The notes under the pieces are model-generated. The model had not been told where the DNA came from and ran no database searches. It saw only the letters and a list, made by a program, of their open reading frames with translations. Positions 20,307 to 29,530 of a stretch of DNA of 64,000 nucleotides are shown in pieces. The position numbers and the translations under genes are program-made. This stretch comes from Argyresthia goedartella. Taxonomy: Eukaryota > Arthropoda > Insecta > Lepidoptera > Argyresthiidae. Location: the NCBI GenBank assembly GCA_949825045.1, contig OX463813.1:434001-498000 (forward strand), written 5' to 3'. How positions within the stretch are numbered: position 1 is the stretch's first letter; every line of letters begins with the position of its first letter.

Positions 20307-22406
20307 TAGTAAATTCGTTCGAATTATGGGTTTTGCAGATGCGTCAAAAAATACCGCTTACGGCTGCTGTGTGTATTTGCGTGTCGTCGATAAGGCAGGT
20401 AATATAAAGGTGTCTTTGCTCTGTTCGAAGTCACGTGTTAATCCAATTAAACCAGACATGACAGTGCCCCGTTTAGAACTTAATGTTGCCGTGTTGCTAG
20501 CTAAATTAGCTTCAAGAGTACATGATACATTGTCACTTAAAATGAAAATCGATGAAGTCATTTTACACTCCGATTCTCAGATTGTACTGGCCTGGATTAA
20601 TACTCAAATAACAAAGCTTAGTGCCTACGTGGCGAACAGAGTAAGGGTACTTTCAGAACTTACTAACAAATTTACTTGGGCCTACATACAGACAAGTGAC
20701 AACCCTGCTGACTGTCTCAGCAGAGGAGTCATGCCTCACGGGCTAGAGCGTCACGCGCTTTGGTGGAGTGGTCCGCGATCGTTACATTCATGTGAGTACA
20801 TGCCGGAAACAAACCCATCTGTTCCTGGCGACTTACCTGAAACTAAAGACAACTCTGCATCTTTCAGCGCAATGGTATGTTCACTCTCTAGTTGTGAACA
20901 AAATCCGAATCTTGAATTTTTTGATTATTCAAATATTAACTAAATGCAAAGGGTTCTAGCTTACGTGTTACGTTTTGTCAAAAATGCGAGGTCTAAGCAT
21001 AATAAGAATAAATTGTGCTACTTAACAAGTAAGGAATTAAATGATTCACTGTATTTAATTATTAAGCATGAACAACAAAAACATTTTAAGAATGACTTAC
21101 ATGTTTTAAAAACGAAGAATACTATTGTAAAAGGAGATTTAAGACCTTTGAATCCGTTTGTTGATGGAAATGGTCTTATAAGAGTAGGAGGTCGATTACA
21201 TAATGCTTCTATTTCGTATCACAGAAACACCCAGCGCTCCTACCTCGGGATTCTAGAGTTACAGAATTAATAATTCAATATGAACATGCAAAAAATCTGC
21301 ATGCAGGCCCGAGGTTGGTGCTTTCATCGATAAACCAAAGGTTTTGGATTGTACAAGGCATGAGACAAGTAAAAAAGGTTTTACATAAATGCATAATTTG
21401 TTTTCGCCTAAAAGCAACTTCTTCCAAGCAACTAATGGGCTCTTTACCACACGACAGAGTCAATGTTTATCGGCCTTTTCAAAAAATTGGCATGGATTTC
21501 GCCAGCCCTATTTCAGTTAAATTTGCTAGAGTCAGAAAACCAGTAATAACAAAAGGATATGTATGTGTTTTCGTTTGCTTCGTGACAAAAGCGATTCATT
21601 TAGAGTTGGCTTCAGACTTAAAAACCGAAACCTTTCTTGCTTGCCTCAATTGGTTTGTCTCTCGTAGAGGGCTACCTACAGATATTTATTCAGATAATGC
21701 GTCCACGTTTAGATGCGCTAAAACTCAGCTAGACGAATTATATAAGTTACAAAATTCTGACACTCATCAAAAACAAGTGTATGATTTCGCAGCACAGAAG
21801 GGTATTAACTTCCATTTTTTGCCTTGTTATTCTCCTAATTTTGCAGGTTTAGCCGAAGCTGGAGTCAAAAGCATGAAATTTCATTTAAAAAGAGTCATGC
21901 AAACTTCATCACTTACATACGAGGAACTTAATACGCTTTTGTGTCAAATTGAGGCTGTACTCAATAGTAGGCCGCTTATGCCATTGTCTACTGATATAAA
22001 TGATTTCTCTTGTATCATTCCTGGTCATTTCCTTATAGGAGCACCTTTAAATTCGTATCCTGAACAGGAGAACTCATGTTTATCAAGATTACAGTCTTGG
22101 AAAATTTGCAACAATCTCAAACATTCATTTTGGAAAGAATAGAAAAATAACTACTTGAATATTTTACAATTTCGTCCCAAATGGACTGATGTACATCCTA
22201 ATATAAAAGTAGGATCACTTGTTATTCTCAAAGATGATAATGTAGCACCTTTGTATTGGCCTATGGCTAGGGTCATCCAAGTTTTTCCAGGATCTGATAA
22301 TAGAGTAAGGGTAGTAGAAGTAAAAACCGCGACTGGAAAAACACACAAAAGATGTATTTCAAAAGTATGTTTATTGCCTGTAGAGTGTAACAATACAAAC
22401 GTGTAG
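20300..22406 (+). pseudogene. BEL F1-left: RNase H and integrase remnant
   Basis: Plus-strand BEL/Pao pol lacking gag, protease and RT. It opens in RNase H (IMGFADASKNTAYGCC, VPRLELNVAVLL, ILHSDSQIVLAWINTQ, TSDNPADCLSRG). After a stop near 20943 it continues with the integrase zinc region (PFVDGNGLIRVGGRLHNAS), which is broken near 21270. The integrase core is MDFASPISVKFARV, then TKAIHLELASDLKTETF, YSDNASTFRC and GLAEAGVKSMK (DDE present). The end is the conserved LNSRPLMPLSTDINDF and the last domain (VILKDDNVAPLYWPMARVIQ) after a break near 22142. It is followed by its LTR. The abrupt 5' edge against piggyBac suggests a rearrangement. Confidence 0.9.
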
Positions 22407-22628
22407 CTTACAAATCTAGATTATAAGTTACTTTATTACTAATAAGATTTTCTTTATTAAATAATTTAAAACCTTAGTGTACCTATCTTGTCAAAATATT
22501 TTGATAACAATCACCGTTCAATAAAACTGTTTTGAATTGCATTTAGCTTCAAGTAGATAAGTAACAAATACCTTCTTTGGTGGTGGTAAGACTAAACATA
22601 GTCAGTCACCAATAGTTTTTTATAACTT

Positions 22629-24539
22629 TATTTATTTATTTATTTATTTATCCACAATTACATTATCTTTACAGGCTTAATCTAACGTGATAGTGTAGTA
22701 TATCTGTTATAATTCGGTTACCTTTAATATTTCATATTTTATAGCTTATTATAGCCAGTGCTACCCTTGTGAATTCTTTCAGAGCGCAGGAGAACAGATC
22801 TATCTCGTCCGCTATCAGGTTTAGAGTAGAGAGTGCGCGTGTGAGCGGCGCCTTGCCCAGCAAGTTAGTGCGCGCGTGTGGCACCGCTAGTAAGCGCGGG
22901 CGCCGCCGCCGCTGCACGTACCCGTTTGGTACGCACAGACCCATTATCTGCAGCATGTCCGCATTGTACACCTTTCCTCGTAATATTTTAAAAAGATACG
23001 TTGCTAAAGCCAGGTCCCTCCTAGCTCTGAGTTCGTTATACCCAACCATGCCTAGAGTAAACAAAGTTGGGTATAACAGTGGATAACCAGGGTAGACCCC
23101 ATACTGCCTCATATATAAATATCTTATAAATTTATTCTGCACTTTCTCTAACATTTCAATATATTTATGTTCATGTGGAGCCCAAATAATAGCATTGCAT
23201 TCAAAATGACTCCTCACCAATGCATTGTATAAAGCAGTGATCGCTTTGATATTTTTGAAGTTTTGCACCCTTCTTAGTATAAACCCTAAGTTCCTAAACG
23301 CTTTTTTGCAGCATTTAACTATGTGCTCTTTGAATGTCATATCAGCCCTCAGCGTCACTCCCAGATCTTTAACTTCACTGACTCTTGTCATGGGCGTCTG
23401 AGTCACTTCATAGTTATGCAACATAGGAGTGTGCGATCTAGTGAAACTAATTGTGACGCACTTAGAGGTGTTAAACTGCAGCTGGTTTTCTGCACTCCAG
23501 GCCACCACTCTATCGATATCCCTTTTCATTTTCCCACTGTCCTCTATATTTGTTATAGCGAGTGATAATTTGAGGTCGTCCGCGAATAAAAGGCACTTTG
23601 TGTCCTGAACTACGTCGGGTAAATCATTAATCATTAATATGAATTGCAATGGACCCAGATTACTACCTTGACTTACTCCTGACTTCGTAAAATATGGTTC
23701 AGAACTAAATCCATTGTATTCCACATACTGTTGTCTATTTCGCATATAACTAGCAAAATATCTAAGGAGATGTGGAGTGAAACCAAAGCCTGCCAGCTTC
23801 CTCAGTAGAACATCATTGTCGACCAAGTCGAATGCCTTCTTAAAATCGAAGTAAGCCGCATCAACTTGTAGCCCGCTATCCACTGCTGGCATTACTTCCG
23901 CCATGTAGCTGAGGAGGTTGCTGGTGGTGCTCCTCTCCGGGCGGAACCCATGCTGGGCATCGGACAATTGCGGACTCACCTGTGCAAGTATGGTCTGGTG
24001 GATAGCGGATTCCAACACTTTAGCTGTAGTTGATAATACAGCAACAGGTCTGTACTCCTCAACACTCGGTCCTGCTCGACCTTTGGGTACCGGCACCACT
24101 CGTGTTTTTTTCCATCTGACTGGAAACACCGCTGTACTTAGGCTTTGGTTATATATATGGAGTAGTGGCTCGGCTAATACAAAGCGACAATCCCTGATAA
24201 TGTAGGGCGGGATGCCATCTGGTCCCGCTGATCTTTTCGGCTTGAGCTGCCTCAGTGCCCGCTGCACCTCGTTCAGCTGCAGTCTCTCCAGATGTACTCG
24301 CGCAGCCCCGTTCCTGTCACCCGCTTCCACTATTGCTGCCTCCACGTTTAAATCAGCAGTTCTTGTACTATAAACCGAGTAAAAATATTCAGCAAACTCC
24401 TTTGCACATCGCTCCCCAGTCAGAACTTCTCCGTTTTTCAAAATCGTTTGTGCATTACGTGTGCCTTGTTTTGATTTTATAAAATTCCAGAACGATTTAG
24501 GATCTTTTGATAAATTTAGTTCTACCTTACTTTGATACT
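22629..24539 (-). mobile_element. LINE C: 5'-truncated copy of the LINE B family
   Basis: Inserted in the BEL LTR with duplication TAACTT at 22623-22628 and 24540-24545. The (TAAA)n tail lies at 22629-22650 on the minus strand. It starts in the endonuclease-RT linker, so it is 5'-truncated in the usual way of target-primed reverse transcription. The uninterrupted right-hand LTR copy shows the empty site. Confidence 0.9.
22732..24441 (-). CDS. LINE C reverse transcriptase
   Basis: A 569-codon open frame covering all of RT: LKPKRSAGPDGIPPYIIRDC, VPKGRAGPSVEEYRPVAVLS, QHGFRPERSTTSNLL, YFDFKKAFDLVD, SGVSQGSNLGPLQF, the catalytic LLFADDLKLSLA and DLGVTLRADM. It ends VALAIISYKI. It retains the linker (GERCAKEFAEYFYSVYSTRT) that LINE B has lost. 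Catalytic residues are intact but the endonuclease is absent. It is about 70 percent similar to LINE B by eye. Confidence 0.92.
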   Translation of the reverse strand: MKNGEVLTGERCAKEFAEYFYSVYSTRTADLNVEAAIVEAGDRNGAARVHLERLQLNEVQRALRQLKPKRSAGPDGIPPYIIRDCRFVLAEPLLHIYNQSLSTAVFPVRWKKTRVVPVPKGRAGPSVEEYRPVAVLSTTAKVLESAIHQTILAQVSPQLSDAQHGFRPERSTTSNLLSYMAEVMPAVDSGLQVDAAYFDFKKAFDLVDNDVLLRKLAGFGFTPHLLRYFASYMRNRQQYVEYNGFSSEPYFTKSGVSQGSNLGPLQFILMINDLPDVVQDTKCLLFADDLKLSLAITNIEDSGKMKRDIDRVVAWSAENQLQFNTSKCVTISFTRSHTPMLHNYEVTQTPMTRVSEVKDLGVTLRADMTFKEHIVKCCKKAFRNLGFILRRVQNFKNIKAITALYNALVRSHFECNAIIWAPHEHKYIEMLEKVQNKFIRYLYMRQYGVYPGYPLLYPTLFTLGMVGYNELRARRDLALATYLFKILRGKVYNADMLQIMGLCVPNGYVQRRRRPRLLAVPHARTNLLGKAPLTRALSTLNLIADEIDLFSCALKEFTRVALAIISYKI

Positions 24540-24879
24540 TAACTTGATATAAGTCATTTATTTTTTAAGTAGTTTTTAACTATTGCTATTTTACAAAGGG
24601 TTGTCAAAACTTTGTCAAGCTCAATTTAAAAAATGTTTTTGTTTTGCCCTGGCCAATATGTTGGCAATACAACATAACTGCTTAATTTCCTATGTTGGTT
24701 ATACTGATTTTGACAGATTTTGACTTCCGCCTTCTTCTTCTCGTTCACATTCGTTGGTGTAACACGTCTATCTTGACGTCGTCTATATTTCTCACAATAC
24801 AACGTTTCCGTACCAATTTACTCGTGGGTTTAATAAATAAATCAGCCCTATAGACACAAAAACTTATAGTTCAAAACAT

Positions 24880-24896
24880 TGGTCCTTCGAGCCGGA
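24880..24896 (+). other. BEL F1 primer-binding site (tRNA-Tyr type) at the viral junction
   Basis: One base after the LTR end comes TGGTCCTTCGAGCCGGA, which is complementary to the 3' end of insect tRNA-Tyr including CCA (17 bases). Viral L sequence begins immediately afterwards. A match of this length by chance inside a viral gene is very unlikely. Confidence 0.8.
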
Positions 24897-25860
24897 TTAT
24901 GGAGGTCCAACAAAATTCTTCCAAAGTTCCCGATGAAATTGTAATGTACCATTGCGTTGATGGGGCTATGAGAGAAGTGAGCCACAGTGAGGGCATTTGA
25001 AGTGATGTTGGACATGGTATTCGTTAGGGTCGGGAGTTGATCATTGGTGACACATGTGACTCTAGACCAACGTTTGGTCTCTAAACCTCTGATTAAGCCC
25101 CTGAAGATAGGAACTTTCCCATAAACGAGATAATCTGCTGATTGTAGAGTTTCATCCTTGTTGATAATCAACCCTAATTTCGATGTTCCCTCTTCGATTG
25201 CAGTCATGATGTTTTGATTCTCACGAACAATCCCTCCAATTGCATCTACTAGCTCTGATTCAGTCCTAGTCGTCTGGATCTTGTATTTGCCGCATATGAC
25301 TTGATTGTCACCTTGGGCTAACAAAGTCGTCTTGGTATTTCTGTTCATTGATTCTCTCCTGATAACAAGCAAATTGACCACGCTCCATCCTTTTTGTCTT
25401 AATCCTTCCAAGCCGCCATCTGGCTCATTCCAGCAGACTGTCTCGTCTGTTTTATTTGTTACTATGTCGTTATTGACATCCATCAAGTCTGGTCGTCCAT
25501 TGTAATATATGAGACTCTTCTGAAAGAACTCATGGGTTCTTGAAATCAGACCACTTTAACCCAAGAATTGATCCATGACTTTGAAGACGGGTCTATTCGC
25601 TTGATCCCTCTGATGATTGTTCCATTTCGTGTAATCAATATGGTTCGCAATACAGATGTGATTGTAGTCACTTTCTCCCTGTCCAGAAGAGTTATCCATC
25701 AGCTTTTTTACTACAGTGTTGAGATCATCTGCCATAGTGAGTCCTTTGAACAGAGGGACGAAGTGTGTCTTAATCAGGTGTTCAGTGAGAACAAAATACT
25801 CCCTCAATCGCCATGACATGAGTGAGAAGAATCTGCCCTTTATCTTTATTTGTCCGAACG
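24897..25860 (-). pseudogene. Endogenous rhabdovirus-like L: RdRp core (copy 1)
   Basis: Minus-strand frames 25867-25556 and 25486-24848 hold the polymerase core of a mononegavirus L protein. In order: [20 protein letters not shown] (pre-A/F region), [12 protein letters not shown] (motif A), [12 protein letters not shown] (motif B), the signature catalytic [12 protein letters not shown] (GDNQ, motif C), and a downstream stretch ending in the bridge toward the capping domain. One frame break lies near 25500-25556. L is the RNA polymerase of negative-strand viruses and acts in the cytoplasm; here it is a genomic fossil with no other viral gene nearby. The last codons of the open frame are not viral: they are the tRNA-Tyr site and inverted LTR. 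The closest family appears to be Rhabdoviridae. Confidence 0.92.
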
Positions 25861-28042
25861 ATTCCACTCAAGTTCAATGATTCAGAAGTTACTGTCCCAG
25901 AGGGATCTCTCAGGGAGGTTTTAAGATCTCTTGACGACCTGACAAGTTCTTTTACCCCTTGTCCATTTTATCTTTATACAATGCAGGGAGCAATGTGGTC
26001 GAGACACTGATCATTCCAAAAAGACGTACATCATTTATGTCGGCAAATATCCATATTCGGTTGTATTGGAATCGGAAGCTTTTAGGCTCTGTGTAACGTC
26101 GTATATATAGTTGCCGCATAAAGGTCCTTCCCATTATTCCAAGATCCATGTTATTTATGGGATACGACGGAGGCACCTTCTAAGGAATCTCCATGAACAG
26201 ACTTTCAAAGCCATCTGTTCGCCACAAGGTGAGCAGAGCTGGGTGTTCACTGATTTCATTGATTAGATGAAGGCCTACTCCAAGTAATGCCTCTCTCGGT
26301 CTCTTTAACTCTGAGATAGATCGCCTGTAAATACAGTGGATGGAAGATGCTCTTATCAATCCATCCAAGACCCCTTCCATGAATGACCTCGGGACGACCT
26401 TCTTTTGAATGCTCAATGGGTATATACTTGTGTCGTCGCACCTCGAGTCCCCGCTCATCTTTAGGTCTCCATATAAGAATCCACACGCTCGTCCTATGTG
26501 GAAGCTCTGTTCAGGTGGGGAAACCTTCTCCCATTTCCCCATAGGAAGATTCTTTACTTCTCTCTTCCGAGACCAAGGTGTCTCGTCTGGTTTCCACTTT
26601 TTAATCACATTTGCCATGTTCTCATGGATGTAATCCATCGGTGTGTCCAGCTTCACCTCAGTGATTTCTCTTAGACATTCTGCACAGTCGACGTGATGGT
26701 GGAAGACTCCTTGTTCGGTGGACCCATCCATGAGCTCTGTCACAGTGGCTTGAGCGTTAATCAATAGGCTCTGATGCATGAAGTCATAATTCACTGAGTT
26801 CAAGGTCGACAGAGTATCAGTTGTAGTGCAAACCCATGTGAGTTTCGAGGGACTCTGAGCGGTATAACCTGCTGAGCTCTGTCTGGAACATGCGAATCGA
26901 TGAAGGGCCGAACCTGTCCTTTTGGCACCTTCCGATTTGCCATCCCATTTTTCTCCTGTTAAAGCTTCCAGATTCTGAAGTATCCCTTTCCCGAGATTGG
27001 AGTCTGGATCTACAAACCATCCGATAGCCTCCCTCATTTTGGCAGCACGTTTGATCAGAGCGATTTTTGTCTCTCTCTCCCATTGTCGAAGTATGCTGGT
27101 GGTTTCTGAAGTTCGAGATCCTAAGTAAGCCTTATACGGCCCCCTTTCGTCTTTGTATTTGTGGAGTCCTTCAGGAACTAGGGTGGAGACATAATACGCG
27201 TGTGGTGGGGCATCTGTACAAGGAGTGCAGGGCAACCCTTGTCGGATTGGACTCGACAACAGCTCCATTGGATGAGGCACTGTGGCACCGAAGACTTTGC
27301 TTCCCCATGACTCATGCCTTAGTGTGTCAGCTTTAGTCGATGAGCATGTCCAAATCTCGTCTGTGCATCTTCTCAGAGCTATTTTGGCTAGACCCTCTAT
27401 TGTCTGGATTTCGCTCTTTACGATGATTGTTTTGATTCTTTTATCTATGCGTTTAGAAAAAACTGTTCTTATCGTTTTCGAATTTTGGAAGAGACCCACC
27501 AAGCCTTGAACGATCCCCAGGTAAGTGGCAGACATGTATTCACTCACAAATCTGGGAAAAAGAGGCCTTATCGACCTAAGGTACTCGATCAACGGTCCCT
27601 CATTGTAATTGAGGTATTCAATGGCTGATTTCATGATGTTGTTTTCAATAGATCCGGACTGCTCGATCAATGTGTTTTTTATCTCCTCTTTAATGATGGT
27701 GTTAGGGTTTACACTTCCCATAATGTTCAGTCCGGTCGGATCTTCTAGGAGCTTCTTGAAGGATTCTGTAGACGTTGAAGCAAATCTCGGTGACCCTACT
27801 CTTGTGGCCAGCCTCTTACACATTTGATCGCCATGATGATACACCTTTTTCCAGAAAGTTAAGCTTTCAGTCACCGGATCTGGAAAGCCCCGGATTAAAA
27901 AGCGGGTGAGAGACATGCCGCACGCACCCCCTAGACACAGATCTAAATATGTCATCGTTCGGAGACGACGAAAGCGTGAATCCAATAAGTTCTTGCAGAT
28001 CTGCCGTCTCTGACGTAGATTTTGAGGATACACATAGGCGAA
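25861..28042 (-). pseudogene. Endogenous rhabdovirus-like L: capping to methyltransferase part (copy 1)
   Basis: The 621-codon frame (28045-26180) includes GGACGMSLTRFLIRGFPDPV, then PLFPRFVSEYMSATYLGIV, WGSKVFGATVPHP and YLGSRTSETTSILRQWE, hallmarks of the region behind the RdRp and of the PRNTase capping domain. A TAG at 26180-26182 interrupts it. The next part (26176-25952) continues into the methyltransferase region, and a one-base loss in a C run near 25954 shifts the frame again. The part ends around LNLSGIVRT, close to the L C-terminus. In a normal L this part follows the RdRp. Here it precedes it on the coding strand, so the gene order is permuted. Confidence 0.9.
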
Positions 28043-28045
28043 CAA

Positions 28046-28480
28046 TGTTTTGAACTATAAGTTTTTGTGTCTATAGGGCTGATTTATTTATTAAAACCAC
28101 GAGTAAATTGGTACGGAAACGTTGTATTGTGAGAAATATAGACGACGTCAGGATAGACGTGTTACACCAACGAATGTGAACGAGAAGAAGAAGACGGAAG
28201 TCAAAATCTGTCAAAATCAGTATAACCAACATAGGAAATTAAGCAGTTATGTTGTATTGCCAACATATTGGCCAGGGCAAAACAAAAACATTTTTTAAAT
28301 TGAGCTTGACAAAGTTTTGACAACCCTTTGTAAAATAGCAATAGTTAAAAACTACTTAAAAAATAAATGACTTGATATCAAGTTATAAAAAACTATTGGT
28401 GACTGACTATGTTTAGTCTTACCACCACCAAAGAAGGTATTTGTTACTTATCTACTTGAAGCTAAATGCAATTCAAAACA
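28046..28480 (-). repeat. BEL F1 LTR (right, inverted)
   Basis: 435 bp. On the plus strand it starts TGTTTTGAACTATAAGT and ends GCAATTCAAAACA, the reverse complement of the left LTR. It lacks LINE C and so shows the uninterrupted LTR. Its inner end is separated from viral sequence by only caa (TTG on the minus strand), which equals the first bases of the primer-binding site. Confidence 0.92.
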
Positions 28481-28601
28481 GTTTTATTGAACGGTGATTG
28501 TTATCAAAATATTTTGACAAGGTAAGTACAGTAAGGTTTTAAATTATTTAATAAAGAAAATCTTATTAGTAATAAAGTAACTTATAATCTAGATTTGTAA
28601 G

Positions 28602-29530
28602 CTACACGTTTTTATTGTTACACTCTACAGGCAATAAACATACTTTTGAAATACATCTTTTGTGTGTTTTTCCAGTCGCGGTTTTTACTTCTACTACCCT
28701 TACTCTATTATCAGATCCTGGAAAAACTTGGATGACCCTAGCCATAGGCCAATACAAAGGTGCTACATTATCATCTTTGAGAATAACAAGTGATCCTACT
28801 TTTATATTAGGATGTACATCAGTCCATTTGGGACGAGATTGTAAAATATTCAAGTAGTTATTTTTCCATATCTTATCTTTTCTATCTTATCTTTCCAAAA
28901 TGAATGTTTGAGATTGTTGCAAATTTTCCAAGACTGTAATCTTGATAAACATGAGTTCTCCTGTTCAGGATACGAATTCAAAGGTGCTCCTATAAGGAAA
29001 TGACCAGGAGTGATACAAGAGAAATCATTTATATCAGTAGACAATGGCATAAGCGGCCTACTATTGAGTACAGCCTCAATTTGACACAAAAGCGTATTAA
29101 GTTCCTCGTATGTAAGTGATGAAGTTTGCATGACTCTTTTTAAATGAAATTTCATGCTTTTGACTCCAGCTTCGGCTAAACCTGCAAAATTAGGAGAATA
29201 ACAAGGCAAAAAATGGAAGTTAATACCCTTCTGTGCTGCGAAATCATACACTTGTTTTTGATGAGTGTCAGAATTTTGTAACTTATATAATTCGTCTAGC
29301 TGAGTTTTAGCGCATCTAAACGTGGACGCATTATCTGAATAAATATCTGTAGGTAGCCCTCTACGAGAGACAAACCTATTGAGGCAATAAAGGCTTTAAA
29401 ATCGGAATATTTGCCACTAAAAACAGGTATGGTTATATTTGGCAACTTAGTTTGTAAGTTTTGACAAGAATGTTTGGGTTCACTTTCAGATAATTCCTTT
29501 AAAGCGATCTGTTCCAATAGCTCGTTGATC
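28602..29530 (-). pseudogene. BEL F1-right: gag start fused to integrase end
   Basis: On the minus strand 29530-29380 encodes a BEL gag segment (LPNITIPVFSGKYSDFKAFI). At about 29375 this jumps directly to integrase sequence equivalent to FVSRRGLPTDIYSDNA in the left copy, in another frame. Integrase then continues (29251-28850: NFHFLPCYSPNFAGLAEAGV, LNSRPLMPLSTDIN) and the C-terminal domain (28853-28602) is almost identical to the left copy. Protease, RT and RNase H are deleted. Its LTR lies at 28046-28480. The gag edge abuts LINE D at about 29531 with no LTR. Confidence 0.88.

Larger units (their letters stand above)
22528..24878 (+). repeat. BEL F1 LTR (left), split by LINE C
   Basis: Begins TGTTTTGAATTGCATTTAGC and ends ACTTATAGTTCAAAACA (TGTTTTGAA/TTCAAAACA termini). 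Without LINE C (22629-24539) it is about 435 bp, matching the inverted copy at 28046-28480 base for base over most of its length. AATAAATAAATC near the end is a likely poly(A) signal. It follows BEL pol as a 3' LTR should, yet is itself followed by a primer-binding site. Confidence 0.92.

Noticed and set aside
24848..24896. The last residues of the viral open frame (NPARRTN and beyond) as genuine L sequence.
   Set aside because: The bases are the tRNA-Tyr primer-binding site followed by the inverted LTR.
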